Source of the DNA: Umbelopsis ramanniana AG
Lineage: Eukaryota; Mucoromycota; Umbelopsidomycetes; Umbelopsidales; Umbelopsidaceae
DNA length: 64,000 bases
Assembly: GCF_025399195.1 (NCBI RefSeq)
Contig: NW_026252117.1
Location: forward strand, 186,001-250,000
Direction: 5' to 3'
Below the pieces are notes generated by a model. The model was not told the DNA's origin. It made no database searches and saw only the letters and a list, made by a program, of their open reading frames with translations. Made by a program: the position numbers and the translations under genes. Positions within the stretch are counted from its first letter, which is position 1. Every line of letters starts with the position of its first letter. Positions 1 to 11,658 of this stretch are shown here, piece by piece.

Positions 1-598
1 AAACCAGCCTCAACAATACCCAAGAAGAATCTAACAGCGAGAAGACCAGAGTAATTTTGTACTGCTCCAGTCAAGGCAGAAATGATAGCCCAGCACATCA
101 TAATACCAGGGATATAGATGGAGGGGCGAGAGTAAGCCAGAAGCAAGTTACTTGGGATTTCCAAGAGTAGGTATCCAAAGAAGAAGATGGACAATGCCCA
201 GTTGTATTGCACACCAGAGTCCATGTTCAAATCAGTCAAAAGTCCAGCAATTTTAGCTACAAGCAAAAGGCGGGGCATATTTAGTATGTCTGTCACAACA
301 ACATCACATTTTTGATGCAAAAGAAGCTCACCATTTCCAATACTTATAACGAGTGAAGAGGTTCGGAAAGTTAGAACGTATGACCTTTTGATGTCTTTCT
401 CCATGACCTTCCTATCACTTACTTTGTGCGATCGACGTAATTCAAAATATACATAATGATCAGCATAGGAAGAATACGTAAATCAATTTTACGGACCAAA
501 GCACGCTCGGCTTCAGGCGACCAGTCAGGCTGACGACCTTCATAGTGGCTAGCGGTCACTTCTCCAGATTCAGTTTGCTTGAGATCGTTGCTATCCAT
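1..598 (-). CDS. MFS transporter, anion:cation symporter (Dal5/TNA1-like), 5' part
   Basis: Partial gene cut by the left edge; the N-terminal half is present. Exons are 598-423, 342-332 and 256-1. The start is the ATG at 598, which opens a short acidic cytosolic tail before a PDWSPE segment and the first membrane helix (ILPMLIIMYILNYVDR). Joining the exons gives the family signature DRTNIGNAKIAGL followed by helices 2-4 (FFFGYLLLEIPSN, RPSIYIPGIMMCWA, AVRFFLGIVEAG). This is the pattern of fungal plasma-membrane permeases for allantoate, nicotinate, pantothenate and similar organic anions. The substrate cannot be told. The 11-nt middle exon is required for phase and for the I-G-N residues. Confidence 0.85.
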
Positions 599-1079
599 GG
601 GAAATGCGAGAAACAGGTTGCCTATTTCCAGTATGAATCCTAGGCCTTTTATATCACAATCAGGACCTCCAACCCCACAGTTGACTAGCGAGCGGGGATG
701 CAAATTTTAAGGTTCTTACCTTCACCCGTCATTCAGTCGACGGTTTAGGATAAAAATTTTGCGCCTGGGTTACCCGCCAGCCAGGAAGAGTCACAGTGCA
801 AACACATCGTTGTGACATAAGCGGGTTTCACTGATTTCCCCATTTGACCTCTCAACCAGTGAGGTTTGCGCTGCGGGGATGTCAACTAGAAAAGGAAAGC
901 AAAGCTAAACGAAAGCCAAACCCGCAGATCCTGCCAGGGAAAAACGGCAATAATAAAAGTCAAATGGAGGGGAAAATGTGGGATATCATGGCTGCATATC
1001 CGCGGGTAGAGACGCGAGTTGAATATTGCTGGCAAAATGTATTCTATTATTTTAATGGCTAAGATCAAATAATTTTATT
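599..1079. other. Intergenic: 5' region of MFS gene and 3' flank of PRP17
   Basis: No gene recognised. Both neighbours lie on the minus strand, so this holds the PRP17 3' end and the transporter promoter. The short open frames here show no family motif. Confidence 0.6.
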
Positions 1080-3140
1080 TTAATCCCAGTATTTAATGGT
1101 ACCGTCCCAACTACAAGTGGCCATCTTCGATGTTTCATGAGGATGCCATTCAGTATTGATAACGACTTTATCGTGAGCCTTGAATTTTCTATATGTGGGG
1201 AAAAAAGGTTGATATGTAAGTAAAATCTTTGAACCTTTGCTAATGCACGCAGGCCCAAAAAAAAAGGTTTTTTTATTCCCCGTAAGGCTCTGAGCTCAAA
1301 TGAATGCAGCACTTACTTGATAATACGGCAGGTTTTCCAATCCCAGCACCAAACATTACCATCAGCGTCACCACTAGAGATGAACCGTCCATCTGGAGAA
1401 AAGCCTGGTTGACAAGCATAACCAGCAACGGTATGGCCAGCGAAACGCTTCTTCCTATTTTGTCTGAACCGGTCTCTTGCTCCAAACACCAGTATTTGAT
1501 TGTCCAACGAGGTACATGCCAACCATTTTCCTGCGGGGTATATGTTAGTGACACTGTGTGGAGTGGAGTCCTTGATCAGAAAGAGATAGCTTACTATTTG
1601 GGTGCAACGCAACAGCTGGCATAGAATGCATGTCAGGCTCAGCAACATATTTAATGACAACAGGAATATCAAATTCCCATGCGCGGAGAGTCTTGTCGTC
1701 GGACGTTGAGATGAAACGACGATTGTCGTCAACAAATGTCAAAGTGTTGACGGCGCCTAAATGCTGGTCATACTCTTGGGTGACTTCTCCAGTGTTGATA
1801 TCAAATTGGACAATTTTTTTGTCAGCACATCCTGCCAAGAAGATGTGTTGTTTGTCTTCATCTGGATTGAATTTAACGGTATATGGAATTTTGCCAGTGG
1901 TAAATGACTTGATGCATTTGCCAGTCTCAGTGTCCCATAATTTGACAGTTTTGTCGTAACTCGCACTGAGGAATCTTCGGCCGTCATTGCTGAACGTGAT
2001 ATCTCTGACCGCTTTTCCATGCCCCATCATAGTTCTCAGACATTCTCTATCGTGATACACGTCCCAGATCTATGACCAGAAAAAAGTTATTAGCTTATTG
2101 AAAAAATATGATGGCACTTTTTCGTTGGCAACCGGGGACGTACCTTGATCTTATTGTCCATACCAGCACTAAGCAGAAGATGTGCACTCTTTGGCAAGAA
2201 TCGAATAGCCGACACACCCCGCGTGTGGCCAGACCAAGTATGTATGCATCTTTTGGGGATAAAGGATGCTTGTGTTCCAGGCTCGCCAAGAAGGTTGACG
2301 TCCAGATCTTGCGGTACAGCCATGTACGTCCTTCCCAGATAATCCCGCTCGGCTGCTCCGTGGAAAGTTGTCTTTTCTTCGCCAAATGGAATTTCCCCAG
2401 CTGTCTTTGGTTGTCTGGTCTTTGCGTGCATAGCAGAAACAAATTCCATTTCTTCGTCAGTTGGGCGAGCTGCTTTGCCGATCTTCTCGTTGTCATAACC
2501 GGCCCAAGGTCCAAGGTATGCATTATCACCTTCTAAAACAGAAGGATCACCCTTTGCCTTTCTCCTTTCTTTCATATTCTGGTTTGGTCGCATGTTCTTG
2601 GGTACTGTGTCGTATATAGTTGCTCCTCCCATTTCAAGAGCTTTGTTGACATCGCCAATATACCCAGTTCCTAAAATACCACCACCAATGCTACCATTGA
2701 CGCCGGTTGAGCTAATCGAAGGATCGCGTGCATATCCATAAGATTCGAATGTTCGAAGTTGTGTTCGGAAATCCGTTTCATTCATAGCTTCTGCCTCAAT
2801 GTGTCCAGTCAATACATTCTGCGTTGCCATTTTCTTTTGTGTAAACGGATTGTCGGGTCCAAGCGTAGGCAACATCATGTCGCTATAAGGAATATTGACA
2901 GCTACTTCTGTGGTGGTGGGTGCTGTGTACAAGCGCATAGCATTGGTGTTCTAATAAGGGTTGGCACAAGAGCCTGTTAGATCAGATCACAATCCGCTCT
3001 GCCTCGACTGGATCAGTACTTACTTCGCCACCAACATCGGGTGCACTGTTTATCTTAACAGCAGAAGACGTTCCTCTGCTACTGTTTGTTGTTGAAGGAC
3101 CTTCCTCGTCACTGGAGCCATAATTATTGAGTGAATCCAT
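1080..3140 (-). CDS. CDC40: Pre-mRNA-processing factor 17 (PRP17/CDC40), WD40 protein
   Basis: Second-step splicing factor of the spliceosome, nuclear. Exons are 3140-3024, 2950-2144, 2069-1595, 1530-1317 and 1188-1080, giving 573 aa, close to the usual 570-580. The N-terminal half carries the family's conserved non-repeat region ([19 protein letters not shown], then [11 protein letters not shown] and PSEE-type acidic stretches). The C-terminal half is a WD40 propeller with clear blades ([56 protein letters not shown]). The end [21 protein letters not shown] is typical of the family. All introns have GT-AG ends and agree in phase. The start at 3140 opens [13 protein letters not shown], the usual short acidic beginning. 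Confidence 0.95.
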
Positions 3141-3497
3141 ACGGCCAAAGTATAATCCTTATGGTTGAGTCGCCCCGACAATAGCTTTGCGCGAAAGGGA
3201 AATCAAAATAGCAAGTCACGTGCTAGGATTTTTCTCGAGCTCGCGGAGGATTTTATATCCTAAACTTCAGAGTACAGTTAACAGCAATTTATTTCAAAAA
3301 AAAGTTTGTACATTATACACAGTTCATGCTATCATATAATAAGATATTATCCGAGCTTAAGTAAGGGATTGTAAAGAAAGGTCATCTAATGGCGAAGTTT
3401 GCCGTAAAGGAAGAAGTGGTATCAATGGATAATGAGGGAAGTATCATAGAGTCCTCAAAAGGAAAGAAAGGAAAATAGATTGTAAGGAGTGATAAGA
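3141..3497. other. Intergenic between PRP17 start and flotillin end
   Basis: AT-rich stretch; nothing recognised beyond the PRP17 upstream region and the flotillin 3' flank. Confidence 0.5.
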
Positions 3498-5183
3498 TTA
3501 TGCTTTGCCATTAACAAGTGTCTGGGACTTGGCTATTTCGTTTGCATTTGGAGTCATGTTGGCCAACCAGGTAGGAGGGCTAATGCCAGTTTGTTCACGC
3601 ACGGTATCGATAAGAGGAGGGAGAGACTTGTAGATATCGGCAATAGGATTTGACTGTGCTTTTCCATCTTGATTCCAAACGGTTATCTTGGGGTTGAGAC
3701 CCTTGATGGCGTTGGCATTCTCCTTGGCCATAGCCTGGAAGGTACCACGTTCGACCATCAAGTAGTTGAGAGCAGCATTGGTGTCGCCATTGAAAGCACC
3801 GACCAGCATCTTCAAACCATTAGCCTGAGCAGCCATGACTTCTGAAATTGCTTCGGCTTCCTTTTGCTTCTCATACAAGTATGCATCGGCCTTCTTCATT
3901 TGAGCCTCAGCAGCCTTGGAAGCTGTAATGAACATACCTTCAGCTTCTTGTTGCTTCTTGAACAGTTCAGCATCAGCCTTTCGTTGTTGGTTGTAGAGCT
4001 CAGTATTAGCCTTTTGCACGCCAACTTCATATTCTGCCTTCCATTTAGCAACAACATCAGCACGAAGTCTTTCGGTTTCAGCAAGTTGACGTTTCTCTTC
4101 ATAATCACGCTGAAGCTCAATTTGACGGGTACTGGAAGCTTGCTTGGCTTCAATCTTGGCGGTTTCGACTTGGCGATCAAACTCAGCCCGTCGAGCTTCA
4201 AGGCGAGCATTTGCTTGACTGATGGCAGCTTTCTTCTCGTTTTCATATATGACGGTATCGGCTTCAATACGACCCACTTCTTGGCGAGTCATACCAACTT
4301 TTTCCTTCTCACCAACGTCACCCTTGAACCGGGCATCAGCCACATCAATCTTAGCTTGGTTAACAGCACCCTCTATCAAACAAAGGAATTGTTAGAACAA
4401 GTTCCTATGTCATCGTTTTTGTTCCCTTCCATGCTGTGCTCTTCCACAAGAGTTTATCCACACTACCCCATATTCATTATCAACATACCTTGTGTCTTCA
4501 TCCTCATGTAAGAAAAGTATTCAGAGCCAGGGGTGTCTTGCAGGGACTTGATGTTTGTATTGTAGCAGTACAAACCACTGATAATAGACCATTAGTCTCA
4601 TGCGCCTTAGGAAATAACCGATTCTATTCCTCAATACTTACAAGTGATCCAATTCGCTCTGCACATTTCTAATGATATTTTCCTTGAACGCTTTGCGATC
4701 CTGCCATCCATGATTAAAGTTAGTATTGCCCACCAGACTTTTGCACACATGCCAATTCTTACCTTGAAAATCTCCTCCATAGACATACCTGCGGCAATGA
4801 CACGAGTTTCACCTTCAATGATACCCTTCACCAGCTCGGGAACATTGGACTTTGTTCTTCCAGTCATCAGTCTAGCGTATTTCACCAAACTAGGAAGTTC
4901 GATCTTGGGACCAATAGTCATAACAGCGGGCAGCAAGAACTCCAACTTTTCAACCGACATTGCGTGCAGACTCAACTCAAAATTGTGAGGAGTAACATCG
5001 AAATATCTACAAGTAACATACTGTTGTCAGAAGTCGCTCCGTCCGCCCAAACCTAGTCAAGGTTTATATGACTTACTGGGCAGTTTGGCCAGGCCAAACC
5101 ATACATTTCTTGCATACTTGGATATCGTCAACACCGAAACCGGTCTTGACAACGTATTGATTTGCTTCGGCGACTTTGTACAT
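3498..5183 (-). CDS. Flotillin/reggie-like membrane scaffold protein
   Basis: Membrane-microdomain scaffold of the SPFH/Band 7 superfamily. Exons are 5183-5077, 5006-4763, 4700-4642, 4577-4489 and 4372-3498, giving 457 aa. The SPFH part (about residues 1-175) opens MYKVAEANQYVVKTGFG and includes AMSVEKLEFLLPAVMTIGPK. The rest is the flotillin coiled coil, rich in Glu-Ala repeats (about 180-370; for example ARRAEFDRQVETAKIEAKQA, AEGMFITASKAAEAQMKKAD). The C-terminal ANGLKMLVGAFNGD is also typical. There is no signal peptide; flotillins attach to the cytosolic face by acyl groups and hydrophobic hairpins. The start was chosen because SPFH homology begins there; the in-frame upstream codons show no homology. 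Confidence 0.92.
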
Positions 5184-6171
5184 AGGGGAAAGGATAGGAT
5201 AACGATACTTTGGAGAAAGCCACCACAACAAGCTTAAATATAATGTTTGAATTATAATTTGAATCCCCGAACTGCGTGAATATTGCGCACTTGCGCAGTT
5301 ACGTGCAGCAAACAAAAGCTGAGCGCGCGCCCATCCATTTCCCTCGGAGACACGCGGCTGGATTATCTTCATCACTTTCACCCTCAACCAGTTACACTGA
5401 TATGATGAAGACATGATCAATTGCTTTTTTGAGCACGTACGTTCTAGCTGTCGACCAGCGTAGACTAGATATACCGGTCATGACCTGGTGGACGTCTGTA
5501 TAGAATATGTGGAACGACTGCATGAACTTGTTGTCTGAATCATTTCAACTTTATTTTCTCGAAAAGGCGTTACAGCAGGCAGTTTTAGCTTCTTCATCGT
5601 GGTCTTGTCAAAGTGTTACTCGGAAAGGGTGTGTAAATATTCATCCGCCAGGGTAAAGAAAACTGCTTGTGCTTCTTGTGTTCAGGATCGGTGACTGCCA
5701 ACTTATTTCCGGCTGCCCTTCGAAAGAACTTTCTACAGAGTACGTAGATGATGGTTCATCTTTCGTTGGCACAAAAATATAATCGGCAATAGAGGTTTGC
5801 GTATAGATGCTTTGCCACTCACTACGCTGGCTGGCTGACTGTCTTCTGGATATTAATAGAGCAAAAACTGAGCAAATTTACTGTGTAGGAGGCTTGTGGA
5901 ACCGTAGTGCTCGACCTCAGCCACGATGCCCATCAAAAATATTGACTTTGCAGAAAGAATTCCAGAGACTTCTTCATTTACCGGGGTAATCAATGCATGT
6001 TTCCTTAAGTTGGGTTACTAGATGTATTGAGTTGACCTGCAAAGCCTCTTCCCGTGATCTCGCTTCGCAGCAAAATTTATTGTTACTGGGGCCGGAATCA
6101 AACCCACAATTGAATCTATAAACTGAATATGCAAAAATTATGATGTTTAGAAAAAATAGAAGGATAATTCG
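5184..6171. other. Intergenic: flotillin promoter side and OSBP 3' flank
   Basis: About 1 kb without a gene. A GC-rich patch near 5260-5340 contains two TGCGCA palindromes (5284-5289, 5292-5297). A T-loop-like string near 6090-6115 was examined as a tRNA and rejected. Confidence 0.5.
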
Positions 6172-7872
6172 CTACAAAGACTTCAAAATCTCTCTAGCTT
6201 GTTCAGTAAGCTCTGGCTTGCCTCCTTCAACAGGAAGCTGGAATAGTTGGGGTACAAACTCCTCTCCATTGCTCTTTCTGTCAGCCGCTTTGACACGCTG
6301 CGCTTCTTCAATTGCATGCTTAACCTTGGTCGCTTGATTGAAGTCCTTGGCAAGGATGTTTTCTGTCACATCTTTCCAAATGCTGTGTATATTGAAATGT
6401 GAGCATACAGCACTGCAAGCCGGGAATAGCCTCAAAAAATATTGCTTACCGACGACTCTCCATCTCTTCTTGTTCTTCAATGGGTTTGACCTGCTTTGGC
6501 ATGACTTCTAGCTGAGTGAGGTCGATTAAAAGGCGCTTCTGACCATCTGGGTATATAACATGAATCTGAGTTCTCCATGATCCTTCTATTGTCGCTAATA
6601 CATCAGCGGGGGGGACATTCTTTAATTTGTTGATTGTATCATTGTTAGGGTCGTATGTAAATATTAAACCGCGCAGCTCAAACTTCGGCTTGCCGATCCA
6701 TTTCTCATCTTTGTATTCCACAATAGCCTTCAGCTTTGATTTCGGGCATGTCATATAGCAATTGTCGGAGATTGTGGCATAGAGAGAAGCTTTGAGCCAA
6801 CCGTTGACGGATGCCCAGGGGTGCGTCAATTGGTATTCCTCGTTATCTCGGTTAAGCATCCTGACAAAAATGCCTAAATTCTGATCTCCTGGACCCACTT
6901 TGAACGCTGATCATACAAAAGTCAGTCAACCGTGATTTGTTTCTGCCAATAAAATGCGTCACTTCACTTACAGGTGCCAGAGAAACGGGCTGAGATGTGG
7001 TCGATACCTCGTGCTTCCACACCTTTTTGTTCACAAGAGTAATAAAATCCCGACACAGGAGGATGGTGCGAAATCTGTCAAAAAAAAAAAAAAAAAACCG
7101 TCAGCCCCTATGGATACCTCCCTTTACTTGTTTGTTTATGCTCACCTGCTCGTTTAAGCACTTGACACGGATATTCCCCTTGGATTCACTCGCAGTAGAC
7201 GACGCCTGTTGCCCTGTACTATCCATCTCCTCCTCAGATACGTCCCACCAGCATTTGAAGGTTTCTCCCAAGATGGAGTTGTAAGGCTTAATCAGTTTTC
7301 CAGATACGTACTTGAGCTCTTTCGAAAACCACCAGCGAAGGACATTGACCATGCGTTCTAAGGGTTCATCGGAATCGGCCATACTTTTTGGCAGGGGTTT
7401 AATTCATGTGAAACCAAGCTAGTAACGACGTAGACTAAAAAAAACCTTACGTTGAAAAAATATCGGGTCGGTCCATATAATTCCAGTACTCTAAGTTTCC
7501 CACAGGAGCCAATAAAGTAGCAGGCAATGATATACGCCTAAACGTATGGATTAGTGTCGGTATCTATAAGGCGTTGTCGTAGTGTAAATTGTAACGCACT
7601 ACTCTAGTGCAAAATAGTAATACTTGCAATGCTAATATGTCCTTGACACCGATCAGCTTTCTGAGAAGTCCAAACATGACCATGACTTGATTCGGTTGTG
7701 CCTCTGTCTTTTCTGTCACTAGGCCGGTTTGTACGTTTTTCAGGTCGACGGAAACATCGTCGGTATCTTTCAATGTGTGGATCATAATATCGTCGGATTT
7801 GTTGTGGGTCAGGGCAGCTTTGGAGGACTTTAAAGCAAAGGTGGAATCTTGGCGATCTTCAAGTTTGGTCAT
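6172..7872 (-). CDS. Oxysterol-binding protein-related protein (KES1/OSH4-like)
   Basis: Sterol/phosphoinositide exchange protein of membrane contact sites. Exons are 7872-7628, 7537-7451, 7383-7146, 7074-6972, 6906-6450 and 6382-6172, giving 446 aa, the size of short (Osh4-type) members without PH or ankyrin domains. The lid/core region reads DILALRISLPATLLAPVGNLEYWNYMDRPD. The OSBP fingerprint EQ-ISHHPP is formed across the third intron, and HPWASVNGWLKASLY, KWIGKPKFELRG and IEGSWRTQIH follow. An N-terminal tail of about 65 residues precedes the core. Intron 1 needs a GC donor (GCAAGT at 7627) to keep phase and build the conserved L-R-I-S-L-P. The intron before ISHHPP ends in a very long T tract. 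Confidence 0.93.
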
Positions 7873-8842
7873 TTGGGGGGTTGAAATGTGCGAATGGTGA
7901 AAACTGAGAGAAAGGCAAGAGACGCTAGTTTGATCACAGGGACTGGACGGATGGTAGCCAAACAATTAGCGAGCGTTAGCTTTTCCCAGCGTATGATTGG
8001 GCGGGGTGGTGCAACGAACAATGGGAACCGGTTTTTATGTAAAATTCAATTGAAACCAAATTCAAAAAAACAGTGTGATGATCCCAGGCTCTATGATTTG
8101 AAGACCATGGCGTGAGGAATGAAATATCACATCATAGTTTTTGTTTTAATACATGTTGATCCTATGGATAAGCAGGGTGAATTATACTAGCGAATGAGTG
8201 AGTGCTATGTCCTACCTCACCCCTTTTACCCCGCAAAAACCGACAGAGCATTGCACAAGTTGGTGGGTCTGACGGCCGACGCCGCCACATAAACGTTTAA
8301 AAAGATAAAAGTCATAGTAACATTACTTCACATGCCTTGAATTGTCACTCGTCATGACTAATTACGTTTGTTCCACTTTAAGAGTCCCTTCGTTTCAACG
8401 GATATGGAATGGTCATGACGAATCAATAATATAAGTGCTAACCATGTCAATGGTCTCCTTCCTTTCTACGTCTCTTATCACACGTCAAATTTTTAGTTTT
8501 CCTATTCTTATTTGTTACTCGGGTGCAGGCAGGTAAAATTCATTTTCGAAAATAAAAATATGAGAAGTACTGCGACCGAATTAGATGTGGTGAGTGTCAA
8601 AAGAGAGAGAAAGAAAAAAAAAATGCTGTTATGATAAAAGTGAAAGAAAGGGGGAAAAAAAAAAAAAGTAACAGAAGAAACAAACATCGTCTTGTTGAGA
8701 TTCAGATGCTGTGAAATTGGACGACTTGGTTCAATATTCTATGTGAGAGGCAAAAGAATGAGGTATCTTGTACATGACTTGGCTCCTCGTGCAAGCATAC
8801 TTTCAATTCAATGAAATGTATAGGGAGCTTTCGGATAAGAGA
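7873..8842. other. Intergenic: OSBP promoter side and DUF3020 gene 3' flank
   Basis: No gene seen. Contains a polypurine run at about 8597-8690 (GA- and A-rich with two long A tracts), with no other recognisable structure. Confidence 0.5.
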
Positions 8843-10130
8843 TCATTGCCGCCAACCTGCATTCAATTGCATCAGAGTAAGAACCGCCTCCATTGGGTAA
8901 TCACCATTTTGGTTAGCTGGAGCTCCTCCGTTTGGTGCGTTTGCTACATGAGACGCCGACGTTGTTGGCGTAGAAGAAGCCTCGGACACAGCTAAACAAT
9001 CAAAAAATCGCGCATGGTCAGAGTTGGGAACTACTTTACACGTCGGAAAGCCCATATAATGTCAAACTTACATGGATTACCATCACCAAGCTCGTTGCCT
9101 GTTGCTGAGTCGCCGGTAGCTTGTTCGTTGCTGAATGACTGCATTTGTGAACCTTCAAGCTGTGGAGCAGGAGCTTGCTGCAATAACTTTTCAAGCAACT
9201 GTGCTGATGTCAATTGACTAGTTTCTTGTTGTGCTTTGATGGCTTCTTGCAGGTTGCTATTTAACAGCTTTGCAGTGGTGTTGGGAGATAGGGGAGCCAT
9301 ATTACCAGCTCCCATGTTATAATAGGAAGAATTTTGTAATTGAGCAAGGTCATTGGACTGCGCTGAGGATTGTAACTGATCCGCACCAGGACTGCCACCC
9401 ACTGAGCCGTCATTGTTGATAGCTCCGTTCACAGCATGTTTGCGAATTTCCTTGTCCTTTCTCTTTGCTTGTCTCTTTACAAATTCTCTTTCGATCCAGC
9501 TTCGCTTGTGTTCACTATCTCCCGCACCGAACAATCGAATGGCGCGTTTGTTGACACGACAACGTAAATCATTGTCCTTGTCTAAAAAGGAGAAGGGAAA
9601 GTTTGCATTGTTAACGTTTACATACGCTAAATCAACCACGTAGATAAAGTACTTACTTCTATCCTCATTTTGTTCGCGCCATCTCTTCTTTCTCTCTCGG
9701 TTCTCAGCCCTCACCTATACGCATATAAGTAAAACGGTCATGGCGGCGGTCATTGGCAAATGAGGGTTACCTTCTCACTGATTAAAGACTTTCTGTACAT
9801 GTCATTGGAGACTTGTTGCTGAGATGCTTGTGAATCCATGCCCGCCGAAGTAGCAGACGTAAAGTCAACTGGATAGTTTCCGTTATTCGCCTGGGTCATG
9901 GCCGCTGCTGCCGCTTGGGCGACGGCTTGTGCCTGAGCAGCGCTGAAATGGGCTTGGTAATCTTGAGGCAAGTCCAATTGTGCAACATTACTAGTGGGGA
10001 CTTGAGTATCATTTTGGTTCTGTTGCTGAACAGCAGGAAGTTCAGAGAGGTCAGCGACGTACTGAGCAGTAGCTTGCGCTGATGTCGTGAGCGCCTCTTC
10101 TTCTTGTTTGGTAAGCATTGGGTAGGACAT
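8843..10130 (-). CDS. DUF3020-domain nuclear-type protein
   Basis: Exons are 10130-9771, 9714-9657, 9581-9072 and 8991-8843, giving 358 aa. Joining exons 1-3 gives the fungal DUF3020 core: VRAENRERKKRWREQNEDR, then NKDNDLRCRVNKRA and a further basic stretch (ERE.VKRQAKRKDKEIRK). This resembles a bZIP-like basic region, but no leucine zipper is visible. Flanks are low complexity: an Ala/Gln-rich N-terminus (AQAQAVAQAAAAAMTQAN) and a Gln/Asn/Ser-rich C-terminus. Composition suggests a nuclear regulatory protein; the function is not known to me. It shares a 337-bp divergent intergenic region with the Pol III subunit gene. Confidence 0.85.
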
Positions 10131-10467
10131 TACAAGTTGAGGAAGGGCTGTAATGCTGAATTAAAGCACAATGAGGTATAGCATAAAATGTCAGTCAAAA
10201 AGGTTCAGATTAAAGTACAGGCACTTTAATGACGATGATTGTCGGTACTCGTCGCTGGTACTGCCAAAGGACGGTTCGAAATGCAGTCGCGGGACAATTA
10301 CCTTTGGGAGAAACAGTCAAGACAGTGGAAATCAGCAGTCGCACAAGCCCGTTTTGCAAGGTAACAAAGTGGCAAAACTTTTTGTGACTGTTGATTTTTC
10401 GCTCACAAAAAAGTGGGTGGAAGCCCTAACACAATGGACCCCAAAACCCAATAGACCTTTACACACG
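10131..10467. promoter_or_regulatory. Divergent promoter region between DUF3020 gene and RPC5
   Basis: Separates two head-to-head starts (10130 minus, 10468 plus) and so must hold both promoters. An open frame runs through it into RPC5, but the RPC5 family N-terminus begins at the ATG at 10468. Confidence 0.6.
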
Positions 10468-11442
10468 ATGGCTGAACCAGAGGCTACAGCATCTCATTCC
10501 AATCACCAACACCACGACGAGGAGGAAGATGAGATTTTACATGAAATTCCAGTCTATCTCTCTACTAAACTGGCTCAAAACTTGTATCTATTCCAATATC
10601 CTCTCAGAGTTTTGCCATTTGCACCTGGAACGGGTCCAGCCGCAGCTCGAATCAAACCAAAATCCCAACTTATAGAAGTCGACCTTCCCATTGATACCCG
10701 TGCACCAACGTATGACAAGGGTCGAGGTGACGACTTTGCTTCCGGCGTAACAGGAGAGAAATTCAGGACGGTGTTTGATCAGGAGGATGAAGACGATTAC
10801 TCTGGTCGACCAAAGAAGCGAACCCTTTTAGACAAACAAACACTAGGTTCCACCCTTATACCTACAAAAACAAAATACCTTGTTGGAGTTTTGAAAGACA
10901 GTGAGTCCACAGCTATATATATGGATAGATTTGTATAGTATGTGAGTAGTAACCAGTCTTTTGTAGAGGAACTTCATGTCACACCGCTGACAAACACTGT
11001 ACAAATGCGGCCCACACTTTCGTATATTGATAAGAGCGATGAGAAGGAAAGAGCTTCGGCGAAGCGAGCGCAGCAAGAAGAAACGAAAGAGGAACAAAGC
11101 AAAAGTGCTGGCAAAGCACAAACCGTGCAAATGTCTGTTATCAACGCTGAAAATGAAAGTACCCCGCGCAAGAACATGTATTCCATGGCTACGCGAAACG
11201 CAGATGATGAGGAATGGGTTAAATTAGAATACTTTGACGAAACGGTAAGTAACACACGTCTTTGTGCATGGATACCTTTCGTAAAGGTGTTGTACTGACC
11301 TTGATATTTTAATTAGACTGTCGCGGCAGATGCAATGTATGGAGATCTTTTTGCTACGAACAAGGAAAGCTTGGTACCAACATCAACCAGCGAATCCTAC
11401 GCAGACAGTATCAGTCCTGTGTTTTGTGACATCTCATCCTGA
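10468..11442 (+). CDS. RNA polymerase III subunit RPC5 (Rpc37)
   Basis: Subunit of the Rpc37-Rpc53 module of RNA polymerase III, which acts in initiation and termination. Exons are 10468-10900, 10967-11244 and 11317-11442, giving 278 aa, close to yeast Rpc37 and much shorter than animal RPC5. Motifs in order: ILHEIPVYLSTKLAQNLYLFQYPLR, IKPKSQLIEVDLPIDT, LLDKQTLGSTLIP, ELHVTPLTNTVQMRPTLSYID, EEWVKLEYFDET. The start ATG follows a stretch lacking homology and opens an acidic His-rich tail. The protein ends soon after the conserved part, so the animal winged-helix extension is absent. Confidence 0.9.
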
Positions 11443-11552
11443 TAACAAGGAGCGCAACGTACCATATTCAAATAAACAATACATTAATAATTTGTATATG
11501 GTTTGCCTGTTTGTTCTTCAAGTTAGAAATGGTGTGCTGAACTAGAGTAAAG

Positions 11553-11558
11553 AATAAA
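11553..11558 (+). promoter_or_regulatory. Likely poly(A) signal AATAAA of RPC5
   Basis: Exact AATAAA about 110 bases after the RPC5 stop and about 100 bases before the next start. Confidence 0.45.
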
Positions 11559-11658
11559 AATCAATAGCACCGTTAAACCAGACAGATGCAGGTTCAATGT
11601 TCAATAACTGAGTTTCAAACCAGTCTTTGATCCTCTAGCGTCGCAAAGGTGTTGCGAC

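Noticed and set aside
844-1062. Small plus-strand open frame between the MFS gene and PRP17
   Set aside because: No motif, and it lies in the promoter region of the minus-strand transporter gene.
6085-6116. tRNA T-arm-like string on the minus strand (GGGTTTGATTCC)
   Set aside because: No matching acceptor stem, D-arm or anticodon arm lies upstream at tRNA spacing.
10171-10467. N-terminal extension of RPC5 by 99 codons from an upstream in-frame start
   Set aside because: No homology to the family and it fills the divergent promoter; the conserved N-terminus begins at 10468.
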